DNA from: Paenarthrobacter ilicis
GTDB lineage: Bacteria > Actinomycetota > Actinomycetes > Actinomycetales > Micrococcaceae
NCBI RefSeq assembly: GCF_016907545.1
Contig: NZ_JAFBCD010000001.1
Location: forward strand, 3,162,001-3,226,000
Length of the DNA stretch: 64,000 nt
Reading direction: 5' to 3'
Part shown: positions 27,348-37,843 of the stretch, piece by piece
Layout of the letters: each line of letters begins with the position of its first letter
Numbering within the stretch: position 1 is the stretch's first letter
Position numbers and translations under genes: made by a program
Notes under the pieces: model-generated
Told to the model about the DNA's origin: nothing
The model's input: the letters and a program-made list of their open reading frames with translations, nothing else
Databases searched by the model: none

Positions 27348-28174
27348 CAGGTTCCTCCCGCAGCAGCAGCCACCAACCGCGATGACCACACACGCCCGGC
27401 CACGGTCAGCATGATTCCCGTGCCGAAGGTTGCCACGCCCACGATGTTCTGCAGGAGAATTCCCACCGGATCTACGCCCAGGGCCATGCCAAGGACCAGC
27501 CCCAGGACGGGGAGCCAGGACAGCAGCTTCACCGTGGCCTTGGGACCGGCGAGAGCTGTTTGACGTGCGGCCTCGGCGTCCTCCTCCGCAACCAATTGGG
27601 CGGCGAAGCGGGTGAGCAGGTCTGCCAGGGGGCAGCCGCTGGTCTCGGCTACCTCCAGGCACGCTGCGATTTCCATCCACACACGCCGCTCGGAGCTGCC
27701 ACGTCGGGGGTAACTCCGGGCGGTGGAGGACCGGATTGCTGCGGCAGGAGAGGCACCCACGGCGGACGCGGCGCGGGCTGCTGCAAGCACTGCCTTGGAT
27801 TCCTCCGACAACGCAGTTGCAGCACCGGCGGCATTCGACCCTTCCACGGACTGCCTGATCCGTTGCCGCAGGGTTGGGCTCTGCATGGATGCTGATTTGT
27901 TAGGGCCAGCATGCACCAACCACAACTCCTCCCAGAGCTGCGCAGAGCCCCGCCCGCCCCGGAGCAGGGCCGCAAACTGCTGGACAAGAACCACCAAGGA
28001 CAAAGCCTCGGGGCGCTTTTTGCCGTACGGAAACGTCAAACCTGCGAAGCGACTCGCCCGATCCCGTGCAGCCGCTGGACCAAGAGCCTGCCGGAGCCGA
28101 CGCCGGTCAGCACGCTTTCCTGTGAAATGCAGCCAAACAGCGCTTGCCGCGACCAGCACCATCGCAACGATCAT
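27347..28174 (-). CDS. tadB: TadB-like type II secretion F domain protein
   Basis: A 275-residue platform protein. An N-terminal helix (MIVAMVLVAASAVWLHF), a cytosolic helical region with LVQQFAALLRGGRGSAQLW and MEIAACLEVAETSGCPLADLL (the duplicated T2SSF motif), and two C-terminal spans. It would anchor the TadA ATPase with TadC. The ATG at 28174 overlaps the tadA stop by 4 bp (ATGA). Confidence 0.82.
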   Translation of the reverse strand: MIVAMVLVAASAVWLHFTGKRADRRRLRQALGPAAARDRASRFAGLTFPYGKKRPEALSLVVLVQQFAALLRGGRGSAQLWEELWLVHAGPNKSASMQSPTLRQRIRQSVEGSNAAGAATALSEESKAVLAAARAASAVGASPAAAIRSSTARSYPRRGSSERRVWMEIAACLEVAETSGCPLADLLTRFAAQLVAEEDAEAARQTALAGPKATVKLLSWLPVLGLVLGMALGVDPVGILLQNIVGVATFGTGIMLTVAGRVWSSRLVAAAAGGT

Positions 28175-29472
28175 GCCAGCACTGAGTTTCCGCGGGTGGG
28201 TTGTCCGGAGTGGCGTCCACTTCGCCGCGCCCCAGGCGCTCCGCCGCTGCTGTCTGTGAGCCCCAGCCGGGTGGCGAGCTCCGGCCAGGCCGGCCCGTAG
28301 GCAACACCCGGCTCAGGGGCTGATCCCGCAAAACCACAACTGAGCGCCGGTGAGACTTTCTGCCCCTCAGGGGAGTCAGTGAGTACGCCAATGGAAGTGA
28401 TCCTGCGGCCCCGCGGGGTACGGTCCACATGGATCACGACGTCCAGTGCACTGGAAACCTGCAGCCGCACTGCTTCGGCGCTCAGCCCGGCAAGGGCTCC
28501 AAGAGCCACCAGCCTCGCGGGCACGGCCTCGGCAGTGTTCGCATGGATGGTCCCGCCACCGCCAGTGTGTCCGGTGTTCAGGGCCGTCAACAATTCCCGG
28601 ACTTCTGCCCCGCGGCACTCACCCACAATGAGCCTGTCCGGCCGCATGCGAAGGGCTTGGCGCACCAGCTCACCGAGATCCAAAGCACCGCCGCCTTCAA
28701 GGTTTCCGTGGCGTGATTCGAGAGTGACAACGTGGGGGTGAACGGGGTTCAGCTCCGCAGCGTCTTCGATCAGAACCAGCCGCTCCGCAGGGTGGCTGAG
28801 GCCGAGCATGGTGGAAAGCAGCGTTGTCTTCCCCGATCCCGTGGCTCCGCTGATCAGGAAGCTCAGTTTCCGGGACATGATGGCGCGAAGTACCGCCTCC
28901 ACTTCCTGCGGAAACATGGCGCCGGCCCTGAGTTCAGCCAAAGTAAAGACCTCTTCACGGCGGATGCGGACGGACAACAAGGTGCCCGCTGTGGAGATGG
29001 GAGCCAGCACCGCATGAACGCGGTAGCCCCCGTTCAGCCGGACATCCACGCACGGCGAACCATCATCCAGCCGACGCCCACCAGCGGAGATCAAGCGCAT
29101 GGCCAGTGACTTGATCTGTTGTTCGGTGTCGAAATGAACCGTAGACCGTTCGAGTCCCCGCCCGCGATCAAACCACACTGATTCCGGCCCATTGACAAAG
29201 ATGTCCGTCACCGCAGGATCCTGGGCCAGTTGTTGGAGCGGTCCGAGCCCGTTGAGTTCGGCATTGATCGACTCTGCTGCCTCCAATGCTCCAGCGGCGC
29301 CCAACAACTTTCCGCTCGCCTGAACGGCGGCGGCCACAGTGGAAGCAGTCACTGGTCCGGCGCCTGCCAGGACGGACTCCCTGACAGTTTCGAGTAGAAC
29401 GGCGTCCAGCCTCCTCCCCTGCTTGCGGCTGGAATCTGCGGAGGAGCGCGAAGTCCCGGACAGCCGGTTCAC
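28171..29472 (-). CDS. tadA: TadA/CpaF-type secretion ATPase
   Basis: A 433-residue hexameric ATPase of the VirB11/GspE family that powers pilus assembly. Walker A is ISGATGSGKTTLLSTML (about residue 205), the Asp box IEDAAELNP, Walker B RLIVGECRGAE and the His box GHTGGGGTIHAN are all present, so it is likely active. The N-terminal domain (LGPLQQLAQDPAVTDIFVNGP) is the usual CpaF recognition part. The C-terminal 60 residues are poorly conserved. The GTG at 29472 overlaps the CpaE-type gene stop by 4 bp. Confidence 0.92.
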   Translation of the reverse strand: MNRLSGTSRSSADSSRKQGRRLDAVLLETVRESVLAGAGPVTASTVAAAVQASGKLLGAAGALEAAESINAELNGLGPLQQLAQDPAVTDIFVNGPESVWFDRGRGLERSTVHFDTEQQIKSLAMRLISAGGRRLDDGSPCVDVRLNGGYRVHAVLAPISTAGTLLSVRIRREEVFTLAELRAGAMFPQEVEAVLRAIMSRKLSFLISGATGSGKTTLLSTMLGLSHPAERLVLIEDAAELNPVHPHVVTLESRHGNLEGGGALDLGELVRQALRMRPDRLIVGECRGAEVRELLTALNTGHTGGGGTIHANTAEAVPARLVALGALAGLSAEAVRLQVSSALDVVIHVDRTPRGRRITSIGVLTDSPEGQKVSPALSCGFAGSAPEPGVAYGPAWPELATRLGLTDSSGGAPGARRSGRHSGQPTRGNSVLA

Positions 29473-30644
29473 CGTCCTCTGCCCTTCACTTCCGGCCCGG
29501 CACCTTTTACCCCGAAACCGGTCTCGGGGGCCGCCCCATCCCGGGGCAGGTTCAAGACGGCGTCGGCAAAACGTCGCACCTGTTTGCGGCGCCCGAAATC
29601 CAACAGCCTGCCCGCTTCCATTCCCTCCGGTACCCCACGCACCTCCGGAACCACCCCTTTGAGGGGCACTCCCAAGGACTCAGCAATCATGACCGGGTCG
29701 ACTGACGCTGACGCATTTCCGCGGATGAGCAGGCCGGCGTCCGTATACGGCATTAGCGAGAGGACGCGGGCAGCTGCCACCGCGGGTTTGAGATAGGCCA
29801 GGCACTGCAGCAGCATGGTGTCGCATCCCCAGGCGAAGCCCATGATGCACTCCGAATCCCGCCCTACGTCCACCACCGTGAGTTCGAAGCCCCTCCGGGC
29901 GGCGTCCATCACGGCCTCCACTGCACGGGACCCCGGAATCCCAAAAGCCTCGGGGGTGCCAGGCCAGGAAAGGCAGGAAAACCCTCCCACCACGGGAAGG
30001 GAATCGCGGAACTGTGTGGGATCGATGCTGCCCACGGTTTCGGCGAAGTCCGGCCACCGCAGGCCCGGGACATCGTGGTCCGTCACAGCCAATTCCAGAC
30101 CCCCGCCCCATGGGTCGCCGTCCACCAGCAGGGTGCTGATGCCGTGGGCGGCGGCTGCCTGGGCAAGCCACACCGCTGTGGTGCTGGCACCCGCTCCGCC
30201 ACAGCCCCCAATGACTCCGGTCACCACACCGCCAGGCTCCGGCGACCCCGTGATGAGCAAGTATTCGGCGAGCCAGGCAGCGGCGTCGGGGAGCACCGCC
30301 ACCCGCTCAGCCCCGAGGGCAGTGGCTTTTCCCCACAAGCTGTCTCCTTCGCCGTTCCTGCCGAGCAGAACCGTGGGCGGCCGCCTTCGCGGGGGCAACT
30401 CCTTGATATCGCTCCCCACCAGGACCACATCCGAGCTGTCCCAGTGGCGGGTTGCGGCGTCCTCGTCCGCGGCAATCCATAATTCGCCGCCGGCAGCCGC
30501 CACAATCCGTTTGGCTTCTTCCTGAAGATAGGCATCGCTGGAAACCAAAAGAGTGCGGACCGTGACCGGCGGCAGCCACTGACTCTCCGAAACCACTCCT
30601 GCGTGCCTGTTGTTGTTCCGTCGCCTGCTGTTCTCCATGCTCAT
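29469..30644 (-). CDS. CpaE/Ssd-like MinD-type ATPase of Tad locus
   Basis: A 391-residue protein that opens the Tad-like operon. Residues 30-130 look like a degenerate receiver domain (VRTLLVSSDAYLQEEAKRIV). The P-loop is a deviant MinD type, GVIGGCGGAGASTTAVWL, followed by LLVDGDPWGGGLE and VVDVGRDSEC. Homologues locate the apparatus at the pole (CpaE) or, as Ssd in mycobacteria, affect septum formation. I choose the ATG at 30644; an upstream frame to 30770 is unlikely because it covers the region divergent from the polymerase gene. A second ATG lies six bases further in. Confidence 0.82.
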   Translation of the reverse strand: MSMENSRRRNNNRHAGVVSESQWLPPVTVRTLLVSSDAYLQEEAKRIVAAAGGELWIAADEDAATRHWDSSDVVLVGSDIKELPPRRRPPTVLLGRNGEGDSLWGKATALGAERVAVLPDAAAWLAEYLLITGSPEPGGVVTGVIGGCGGAGASTTAVWLAQAAAAHGISTLLVDGDPWGGGLELAVTDHDVPGLRWPDFAETVGSIDPTQFRDSLPVVGGFSCLSWPGTPEAFGIPGSRAVEAVMDAARRGFELTVVDVGRDSECIMGFAWGCDTMLLQCLAYLKPAVAAARVLSLMPYTDAGLLIRGNASASVDPVMIAESLGVPLKGVVPEVRGVPEGMEAGRLLDFGRRKQVRRFADAVLNLPRDGAAPETGFGVKGAGPEVKGRGR

Positions 30645-30746
30645 GACACCCACATTCGAGGAATTGGGGGCGGACCATAAGCCGCAATCTCCCCTATGTG
30701 CATAACTCAGCACAGGTACCCCGCAGGGCAGGGCAGAATAGGAGGC

Positions 30747-32432
30747 ATGTATTTGCTGCTCGCCGCCCACCTGGACGGCGCAGCCATACAGAGGATCTCA
30801 CCTTCAGGTAAACCAACGGCAGACCCCCGGCTTGTCACGCGAGGCGAGCTGGCCGGCGTCGTCCTTGAGCTGGAAACCCAGCGTCCCAGATGGGTGTGGC
30901 ACCGTACCCAGGACTGGTTGCCCGGACTATTGGCCAACGGCGTTGAGGTGGAGCGGTGCCACGATCTGGCCCTCTGCGCCGCCATCCTTGCGCATTCGGA
31001 ACTCACCGCGCACACGGACTATGCCCGCAACGCGGTCAAGATCGTCCAGGACGACGACTCGACCCCGCCCCGCACACTTCTCTCTCCGCCGCCGCCTGTG
31101 GATCAGGGCGCCTTGTTCGATGACATCACGCCGCAGGTTCCCCGGGCAGGACTGGCGGAGCTCAGGGAAGAGTTCGCGGCCCAGCAGCTCGCGGTCTCAC
31201 AAGCAGCAGAAGAGAAGCAGCGGAACCTTCAGCTGCTGCTCGCAGCAGAATCGGCCGGGGCAATCATTGCCGCGGAGATGCAGCACACCGGTGTTCCATG
31301 GCGTGAGGATCTCCATGAACAAATCCTGGCCGACGTGCTGGGGTCGCGGCCACAACCCGGTCACAGGCCGCCGGCGTTGGAAGCGCTCTGCGCCGAGCTC
31401 CGGACCCTGCTCAACTCCCCCAGCCTGAACCCGGACTCGCCGCAGGACCTCATGCGCGCCCTCCACCGCAACGGCATTGAGGTCAAAAGCACCCGCCAGT
31501 GGGAACTCCAGGAATACAAACACCCGGCCATGGAGCCGCTGCTGGTTTACAAGAAGCTGTCGCGGCTTCATACCGCCAACGGTTGGGCATGGCTGGACGC
31601 TTGGGTGCGGGACGGTAGATTCCACCCTGAGTACGTGGTGGGCGGGGTTGTCTCAGGCCGTTGGGCATCGAAAGGCGGCGGCGCGCTTCAGATTCCGCGC
31701 AATATCAGGGCCGCAGTGCATGCCGATCCCGGCCACAAATTGATTGTGGCCGATGCCTCACAGCTGGAGCCGCGGGTGCTGGTGGCTTTGGCGCAAGACA
31801 CGCGGATGGCCGAGGCTGCCCGGGACAAGGACCTCTACGCGGGCATTGCTGCGCAGGGTTTCGGCGGGGACCGGGCCAAGGCAAAGATGGCCTTGTTGGG
31901 CGCCATCTACGGCGCCACCACTGGCGAGTCCGGTCGCCTTATGCCCCAGCTCACCCGCACCTATCCACACGCCGTGGGGTTCGTTGAGCAGGCCGCGCGC
32001 CAGGGCGAAGCCGGGAGGACCGTGACGACGCGTTTGGGACGCAGCAGCCCACCGCCGTCGAACGCCTGGAGACGGAGCCAGCAATCCACCACCGCGGAGG
32101 AACAGCGCCGGGCGGACAATCTTGCGCGGTCCCGCGGCCGCTTCACACGGAACTTTGTGGTTCAAGGCTCCGCGGCAGAGTGGGCGGCCTGCTGGCTGGC
32201 GGAATTACGACGGCGGTTGCGCGCCGCGCGCTTGGAAGGCTCACCTTCCGGGGAACTCGTCTTCTTCCTTCACGACGAGGTCATGGTCCATGCCCAAGAT
32301 GCGGCGGTGGACGCGTGCGTCAGGATCATCGAGGAGTCCGCGGCCGCAGCCAAGGAATTGATGTTCGGCAGGATTCCAGTGGAGTTTCCTGTGAGCCTGG
32401 CCGTGGTGGATTCCTACGATAAGGCGAAGTAG
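30747..32432 (+). CDS. Family A DNA polymerase, PolA-like without 5'-nuclease
   Basis: A 561-residue enzyme, the length of the actinobacterial 'bifunctional 3'-5' exonuclease/DNA polymerase' family. Polymerase motif A is VADASQLEPRVLVALAQD, motif B KAKMALLGAIYGATTG and motif C FFLHDEVMVHAQD, all with catalytic Asp/Arg/Lys/Tyr/His. The N-terminal 180 residues stand where the proofreading domain would be, but I see no clear DxE exonuclease motif. GGAGG at 30741-30745 lies 1 nt before the ATG and 7 nt before an in-frame TTG at 30753, so translation may in fact begin at the TTG. Probably a repair or gap-filling polymerase beside the helicase/Tad locus. Confidence 0.88.
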   Translation: MYLLLAAHLDGAAIQRISPSGKPTADPRLVTRGELAGVVLELETQRPRWVWHRTQDWLPGLLANGVEVERCHDLALCAAILAHSELTAHTDYARNAVKIVQDDDSTPPRTLLSPPPPVDQGALFDDITPQVPRAGLAELREEFAAQQLAVSQAAEEKQRNLQLLLAAESAGAIIAAEMQHTGVPWREDLHEQILADVLGSRPQPGHRPPALEALCAELRTLLNSPSLNPDSPQDLMRALHRNGIEVKSTRQWELQEYKHPAMEPLLVYKKLSRLHTANGWAWLDAWVRDGRFHPEYVVGGVVSGRWASKGGGALQIPRNIRAAVHADPGHKLIVADASQLEPRVLVALAQDTRMAEAARDKDLYAGIAAQGFGGDRAKAKMALLGAIYGATTGESGRLMPQLTRTYPHAVGFVEQAARQGEAGRTVTTRLGRSSPPPSNAWRRSQQSTTAEEQRRADNLARSRGRFTRNFVVQGSAAEWAACWLAELRRRLRAARLEGSPSGELVFFLHDEVMVHAQDAAVDACVRIIEESAAAAKELMFGRIPVEFPVSLAVVDSYDKAK

Positions 32433-32441
32433 AACAGCCCG

Positions 32442-33119
32442 TCAGAGGTCGATGTCCTGCTGCTTACTGGGGTCCCAGGGGACAGTCCAGCCGAGATCGT
32501 CAAAGAGCCCGCTCAGCACCATTCCGGTGAAGCCCCACACCAGAACACCGTTAACAGTAAAGCCTGGGCTGGTGTAGGTACGGCCGAAGCGGGTGATGGT
32601 GGCGGTGACGCGATTGGCGGGGTCCAGGAGGTCGCGGACCGGAACGCGGAATACCTGCGCCGATTCCGCGAAGTCCACCACGCGGACCGGTGACGGCGAG
32701 TCCCACCAGGCCAGCACGGGAGTCACCCGGAAATTACTGCGGATCAGGCCAAGCTCGGGCATCTCGCCCAAAACCCGGACACCGCTGGCATCCAGACCGG
32801 TTTCCTCCACCGCTTCCCTCAAAGCAGCCGCTATGACCGAGTCGTCTTCAGGGTCCACGCTGCCGCCGGGAAACGCCACCTGGCCGGGGTGGTCATCCAG
32901 GGTGTGGGCCCGTTCCAGCAGCAGCACATCAAGATCGGCAGGAGCAATGTCCCGGCCGGACTGGGCGGGAACATCATCCAGTGCGCCGAAGAGCATCAGG
33001 ACGGCCGCGGCCCGGTTGGTCTCCGCGTTGACGGGCAGCTGGTCCCACAATTCAGAGTGTTTCTGCTGGCCGGCTTCCACCCGTTCAACCAAGGCCGTCA
33101 GGTCCTCTAGGGCCGTCAC
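32442..33119 (-). CDS. NUDIX hydrolase, CoA pyrophosphatase-like
   Basis: A 225-residue protein with the full Nudix box [29 protein letters not shown] (first part seen at residue ~98; REAVEETGL is the catalytic helix). The segment [10 protein letters not shown] before it, with LLLERA upstream, is characteristic of the NudL/CoA pyrophosphatase branch (3'-phospho-CoA hydrolysis); this substrate is inferred. Its ATG overlaps the nth stop by 4 bp, the same nth-Nudix adjacency known near marP in mycobacteria. Confidence 0.85.
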   Translation of the reverse strand: MTALEDLTALVERVEAGQQKHSELWDQLPVNAETNRAAAVLMLFGALDDVPAQSGRDIAPADLDVLLLERAHTLDDHPGQVAFPGGSVDPEDDSVIAAALREAVEETGLDASGVRVLGEMPELGLIRSNFRVTPVLAWWDSPSPVRVVDFAESAQVFRVPVRDLLDPANRVTATITRFGRTYTSPGFTVNGVLVWGFTGMVLSGLFDDLGWTVPWDPSKQQDIDL

Positions 33120-33910
33120 TGAGGCCTCCTTTGCGATTCCATGCGGATCTCAGCCGCCCTGTCCGTCTCCGCCAACAGTTTCTCCAGCAAGGCTTCATTC
33201 CCCGGCGCGAGCTCGTACTTCAAAAGCTTGGCGGCCTTGACGGGATCAGTCTCCCCATCGCCGTAACTTGGGCAGAGGCTTGCCACCGGGCATGCACCGC
33301 ACGCGGGCTTCCTGGCATGGCAGATCCGCCGGCCATGGAACACCACACGGTGGGACAGCATGGTCCAATCCCTGGGTTCGAAGAGCTCTGCCACATCGAA
33401 CTCGATCTTCACGGGGTCCTCGGAATCGGTCCAATTGAACCGCCGCGCCAACCGTCCGAAGTGCGTGTCAACAGTAATGCCGGGAACGCCGAAGGCATTT
33501 CCCAGAACCACGTTGGCCGTTTTACGGCCGACGCCGGGCAAGGTCACCAGGTCTTCCAACCGGCCGGGAACCTCGCCGTTGTACTCATCGACCAGACGGT
33601 TGCTGAGAGCCAGGACATTGCGCGCTTTTGCCCTGAAGAAACCCGTGGGTTGAAGAATGGTCTCCAGTTCAAACTGGTCAGCTTCCGCAAGGGCCCGGGC
33701 ATCCGGATACCGTGCAAAGAGAATTTTGGTGACCTGGTTGACCATCACATCCGTGGTCTGGGCAGAGAGCACCGTGGCCACCACAAGCTCAAACGGGTTA
33801 CGGAAATCGAGTTCCGCGTGCGCGTAAGGGTACTTGTCTGCCAGGACCCTGTTGATCTTGCGGGCCCTGCGTTTGAGTGCAAGCAGGGAGCCTGCTCCGG
33901 TGGCGGCCAC
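33116..33910 (-). CDS. nth: Endonuclease III
   Basis: A 264-residue bifunctional DNA glycosylase/AP lyase removing oxidised pyrimidines. The helix-hairpin-helix is [17 protein letters not shown] with the catalytic Lys in GRKT, and the catalytic Asp is in [14 protein letters not shown]. The iron-sulfur ligands follow the C-x6-C-x2-C-x5-C pattern: [17 protein letters not shown]. The C-terminal 45 residues ([21 protein letters not shown]) extend beyond the E. coli protein, common in actinobacteria. It starts 11 bp after the stop of the upstream membrane protein gene, so the two and the Nudix gene form one unit. Confidence 0.95.
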   Translation of the reverse strand: MAATGAGSLLALKRRARKINRVLADKYPYAHAELDFRNPFELVVATVLSAQTTDVMVNQVTKILFARYPDARALAEADQFELETILQPTGFFRAKARNVLALSNRLVDEYNGEVPGRLEDLVTLPGVGRKTANVVLGNAFGVPGITVDTHFGRLARRFNWTDSEDPVKIEFDVAELFEPRDWTMLSHRVVFHGRRICHARKPACGACPVASLCPSYGDGETDPVKAAKLLKYELAPGNEALLEKLLAETDRAAEIRMESQRRPQ

Positions 33911-33921
33911 GGGCTTTTCGC

Positions 33922-35214
33922 CTAACCGCGCTCTACGTTGCTGAGATCCCGGAGGACCCCAACCTTGCCGTCAGTATCCTGGACCAGGAATTCGTGGCCG
34001 CGATCCTCAAGAGCGAGCACCCAGCCGCCGGGTTCAATGGTGAAGGCCGGAGCGCCGGAGTGCTCGTCGTAGGCCGTACGGGGCTGCGCAACGGCAAACC
34101 AGAAGGCCTCATACGCCGGGCCATCCGATTCTTCGGGCCGGCTGGCGGGGTCCACCGTGGCACCAATGGAGTCGCTCACCTTGCGGGTATCGCCGGAGAC
34201 CACCGGCGTGGCCATGGTGGCCGCCCACGGCTGCTGCGGCGCGGCCGGAGCCGGCGCGGCCGGAGCATGCGCGGCCGGAGCCTGCGTGGAGTGGGCCTGC
34301 GTAGTAGCAGGCCCGGTGCTTGCAGTCATGTCCGTGCTTGCAGACGCGGGAGCAGCGGGCGAGTCTCCTGAGGTTGCCGGCGCTGCGGCTTCGCGGGAAT
34401 CTGCGTCGGCAGCGTGAACGACGGCGGGTGCTGACTCAGCGGACGACGCGGAAGTACCGCCCGGCGTCGCCCCTGCTGCAGCCGGCACAACAGCCGACGC
34501 CGCCGGCGTGTAGGTGTTGGAGGACGCGGGCGGCGTGTAGGTCCTGGAGGCCGCGGTGGAGGCTGAAGAAGTACCAGGCTTGGCTTCCTTGGGGGCCGCC
34601 GGCTTGCGGCTGGGAACAGCGGCCTCGCGGGCAACTACGTGGGCCGGAACCTCCTGGCGTCCTTTGAAATCAGCAGATAGCCAGGGCAAGTGCGGTGCCA
34701 GCACAGTGGCTGCCAGCAGGCCAACGGATCCAACCATTCCCAGAAGCACACTGCCGTTGTAGGAGTTGGCGATTGTCAGGAAGAACAAGGGGAAGGCGAA
34801 GGAAGCAATCACGGAGGCAAACTGGTCAATGGACAGCGACCCCACGCGAATGACCGTTGTGGGCTGCAGACGCCGGGCGACGAAGAGAGCCACCACAATC
34901 AGCGGCAGGATGATGCCCAACAGGATGAAGAACAGGTTTCCGAGGTTCCACAGGTTGTACCGCTCGCCGAACATGGGCAAGAGGGAGCCCACGAACATCA
35001 GAAGGACCGAACCAAAAACCGTCAGGTCGCGGATAGTGAAAGGCCCGGCGGCGGCGTCATACTTACCTGGGTTGCCGGCAGCGGGAGCCCCGGTGGCAGC
35101 CGGCGTGGCCCGGGGGCCTGCGGCATCCTTGGCACCTGCAGGGGTGGCCGTTCCAGCTTTGGTGTCCGGTCCCGTCGGGTTGGAATCGTGCGGGCCTGGG
35201 CTCAGCTGGTTCAT
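33922..35214 (-). CDS. Membrane protein with Ala/Pro-rich linker and C-terminal SH3-like segment
   Basis: A 430-residue protein of unknown function. The first 65 residues are polar and Gly/Ala/Pro-rich. Four hydrophobic helices follow ([71 protein letters not shown]). Then about 190 residues rich in Ala, Pro, Ser and Thr, likely disordered. The last 65 residues form a compact beta-rich part, [30 protein letters not shown], that resembles an SH3-type fold. The ATG at 35214 is preceded by GAAGGAG. It is cotranscribed with nth. The linker makes the length variable among strains. Confidence 0.75.
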   Translation of the reverse strand: MNQLSPGPHDSNPTGPDTKAGTATPAGAKDAAGPRATPAATGAPAAGNPGKYDAAAGPFTIRDLTVFGSVLLMFVGSLLPMFGERYNLWNLGNLFFILLGIILPLIVVALFVARRLQPTTVIRVGSLSIDQFASVIASFAFPLFFLTIANSYNGSVLLGMVGSVGLLAATVLAPHLPWLSADFKGRQEVPAHVVAREAAVPSRKPAAPKEAKPGTSSASTAASRTYTPPASSNTYTPAASAVVPAAAGATPGGTSASSAESAPAVVHAADADSREAAAPATSGDSPAAPASASTDMTASTGPATTQAHSTQAPAAHAPAAPAPAAPQQPWAATMATPVVSGDTRKVSDSIGATVDPASRPEESDGPAYEAFWFAVAQPRTAYDEHSGAPAFTIEPGGWVLALEDRGHEFLVQDTDGKVGVLRDLSNVERG

Positions 35215-35686
35215 CTGTTTCTCCTTCGTATGGCGGCGCCTTGGACAGTCCGGCCCGGTACTTCGCGACTGATGAGTGCGATGACCGGACACGCCAGAAG
35301 ATGCGTCCCAAGACCTTTTCAGCCTATGCCACCCCACTGACAGGGTTCCAGCGGGAAACGGCCATTCAGCTCCGCCCACAGCAAACTCCAAGGTGCCTTA
35401 CAGTGCTTACCCCGGAAAGCAGGCGGCCGACAACAGAGAAGCCCTTGGGTCGTTGTGCGTCATGTAAACGTTTCCCCACCACACCCGGCGCCATTCGGCG
35501 CTAAAAAAGCGCCGCTCACTGCCGTGTTTGTGACCACGCACACGTAGGACCTTTCGAAGCGCTAGTGTTGTTGGCGGACAGCACTCTGCGGACCTTCCAC
35601 TGGACACGCACGACGCCGTGACGCGGCTTTCGTGCTGATCCTGCGGAATCAGCCGCAGCAAAGATCGATGAATAATGAGGTTCACC
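35215..35686. other. 472-bp divergent intergenic region before acs
   Basis: It separates the membrane protein gene from acs. Visible structures: a TTTACATGACG-like segment with the near-palindrome GTAAACGTTTCC at 35464-35475, and a perfect 7-bp inverted repeat CGGCGCT/AGCGCCG at 35496-35514 with an A6 loop, which could be a terminator or an operator. A TGTGACCACGCACA element at about 35526-35539 resembles a Crp half-site pair but has the wrong spacing. No gene is supported here. Confidence 0.4.
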
Positions 35687-37690
35687 ATGTCCCAGGACAC
35701 CACCGGATCCACACACGTCGAGGCCCTCGAAAACCTCCTCCACGAGAACCGCAAGTTTGCACCGTCTGCGGAGTTTGCCGCGAATGCGGTGGCAACAGCG
35801 GACGCCTACCAAGAGGCCGAGGCTGACCGCCCCGCGTTTTGGGCCAAACAGGCCCGCGAGCTGCTGACGTGGGACAAAGACTTCACCGAAGCCCTTGATT
35901 GGTCCAACCCGCCGTTCGCCAAGTGGTTTGTGGGCGGAGAAGTCAACGCCGCGTACAACGCCCTGGACCGCCATGTGGAAAACGGCTTGGGAGATCGAGT
36001 CGCCATTTACTTTGAAGGCGAACCTGGCGATACCCGCACGTATACCTATGCCGAACTCACCGAAGAGGTCAAGAAGGCAGCGAACGCGTTTGAGGCACTC
36101 GGCGTTGCCAAGGGCGACCGGGTGGCCGTGTACCTGCCCATGATCCCTGAAGCCGTGATTACGCTCCTTGCCTGCGCCCGGATCGGCGCAGTGCACTCCG
36201 TGGTGTTCGGCGGCTTCTCTGCGGACGCCCTGCGTTCCCGGATCGAGGACGCCGAAGCCAAGCTGGTGGTCACCGCCGATGGCACGTACCGCCGTGGCAA
36301 GCCCAGTGCATTGAAGCCGGCCGTGGACGAAGCCCTGTCCAAAGAGGGCCACACGGTCCAGAACGTAGTGGTGGTCAAGCGCAACGGCGAGGACGTCAAC
36401 TGGGTGGAGGGCCGCGACCTCTGGTGGTCCGACACGGTGGACAAAGCCGCAACCGAGCACACCGCCGTCGGGCATGACTCCGAACACCCGCTGTTCATCC
36501 TCTACACCTCCGGCACCACCGGCAAGCCCAAGGGCATCCTGCACACCACCGGCGGCTACCTCACCCAGGGCGCCTACACGCACAAGGCCGTGTTCGATCT
36601 CCACCCCGAAACGGACGTGTACTGGTGCACCGCCGACGTCGGATGGGTCACCGGCCACTCGTATGTCACCTACGCGCCGCTCATCAACGGCGCCACCCAG
36701 GTCATGTACGAAGGCACCCCCGACTCCCCGCACCAGGGCCGCTGGTGGGAAATCGTGGAGAAATACAAGGTGTCCATCCTCTACACCGCACCTACCGCGA
36801 TTCGGACGTTCATGAAGTGGGGCCGGGAGATCCCGGACAAGTACGATCTCTCCTCCATCCGCGTCCTGGGGTCCGTGGGCGAATCCATCAACCCCGAAGC
36901 GTGGATGTGGTACCGCAACGTGATCGGCGGCAACGCCGGCAAGAACGGTGAGCGCAAAGAGAACCCGGCCCCGATCGTGGACACCTGGTGGCAGACCGAA
37001 ACCGGTGCTCAGATGATCGCGCCGCTGCCCGGCGTCACGGCCACCAAACCCGGCTCTGCGCAGGTCCCGCTGCCCGGTATCGCCGTGGACGTGGTGGACG
37101 AAAACGGCGCATCGGTGGCCAATGGCGAAGGCGGCTACCTCGTGGTCCGCGAACCGTGGCCCTCCATGCTCCGTGGCATCTGGGGCGACCCGGAGCGGTT
37201 CAAGGACACCTACTGGTCCCGTTTCGAGGCCATGTACTTCGCCGGCGATGGCGCCAAGAAGGACGAAGACGGCGATGTGTGGCTCCTGGGCCGCGTGGAT
37301 GACGTCATGAACGTTTCCGGGCACCGGCTCTCCACCACGGAGATCGAGTCCGCGCTGGTCAGCCACCCGTCCGTTGCCGAAGCCGCAGTGGTAGGCGCCG
37401 CTGACGACACCACCGGCCAGGCCGTCGTCGCGTTCGTCATCCTTCGTGGTGACGCCGTGGACAAGGGCGATGAAACCGTGCTGGAGCTGCGCAACCACGT
37501 GGGCAAGGAAATCGGACCCATCGCCAAGCCCAAGCAACTGCTGATCGTTCCGGAACTTCCCAAAACCCGTTCCGGCAAAATCGTCCGACGCCTCCTGAAG
37601 GACATCGCAGAAGGCCGCGACACCGGCGACGCCACCACCCTGGCGGACCCCGGCATCATGGCCCAGATCGCGGAGTCGCTCCGCAAGTAA
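35687..37690 (+). CDS. acs: Acetyl-CoA synthetase
   Basis: A 667-residue AMP-forming ligase activating acetate. The adenylation motif A3 is [32 protein letters not shown] is motif A5, and the C-terminal catalytic lysine lies in [11 protein letters not shown], the site that is acetylated to switch the enzyme off. Since an AcuC-type deacetylase is encoded at 7.8 kb, post-translational control is plausible. I choose the ATG at 35687, which has AGG seven bases upstream; an ATG 12 bp earlier is in frame. A strong inverted repeat follows the stop. Confidence 0.96.
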   Translation: MSQDTTGSTHVEALENLLHENRKFAPSAEFAANAVATADAYQEAEADRPAFWAKQARELLTWDKDFTEALDWSNPPFAKWFVGGEVNAAYNALDRHVENGLGDRVAIYFEGEPGDTRTYTYAELTEEVKKAANAFEALGVAKGDRVAVYLPMIPEAVITLLACARIGAVHSVVFGGFSADALRSRIEDAEAKLVVTADGTYRRGKPSALKPAVDEALSKEGHTVQNVVVVKRNGEDVNWVEGRDLWWSDTVDKAATEHTAVGHDSEHPLFILYTSGTTGKPKGILHTTGGYLTQGAYTHKAVFDLHPETDVYWCTADVGWVTGHSYVTYAPLINGATQVMYEGTPDSPHQGRWWEIVEKYKVSILYTAPTAIRTFMKWGREIPDKYDLSSIRVLGSVGESINPEAWMWYRNVIGGNAGKNGERKENPAPIVDTWWQTETGAQMIAPLPGVTATKPGSAQVPLPGIAVDVVDENGASVANGEGGYLVVREPWPSMLRGIWGDPERFKDTYWSRFEAMYFAGDGAKKDEDGDVWLLGRVDDVMNVSGHRLSTTEIESALVSHPSVAEAAVVGAADDTTGQAVVAFVILRGDAVDKGDETVLELRNHVGKEIGPIAKPKQLLIVPELPKTRSGKIVRRLLKDIAEGRDTGDATTLADPGIMAQIAESLRK

Positions 37691-37698
37691 GCACTGCC

Positions 37699-37738
37699 CG
37701 ACGGCGCCGCTCACCTCCCATGGCGAGCGGCGCCGTCG
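37699..37738 (+). terminator. Perfect 14-bp stem, acs terminator
   Basis: Arms 37699-37712 and 37725-37738 pair perfectly around a 12-nt loop, 8 bp after the acs stop codon. There is only a short T-containing tail (GTCGTTAT). Confidence 0.75.
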
Positions 37739-37843
37739 TCGTTATGACAGTGGTGCGGTGCCTTACCGGCCCGTAGCGGCGCCGCACCCTACACTGGAGC
37801 CAGACTCAGCACGACGCTTGACGAGGTTCCCAGAAAGGCCCTG

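Noticed and set aside
35526-35539. Crp site before acs (TGTGACCACGCACA)
   Set aside because: The two half sites are 2 bp too close for the TGTGA-N6-TCACA consensus.
35516-37714. 732-residue minus-strand frame
   Set aside because: Antisense of acs; high GC makes long shadow frames common.
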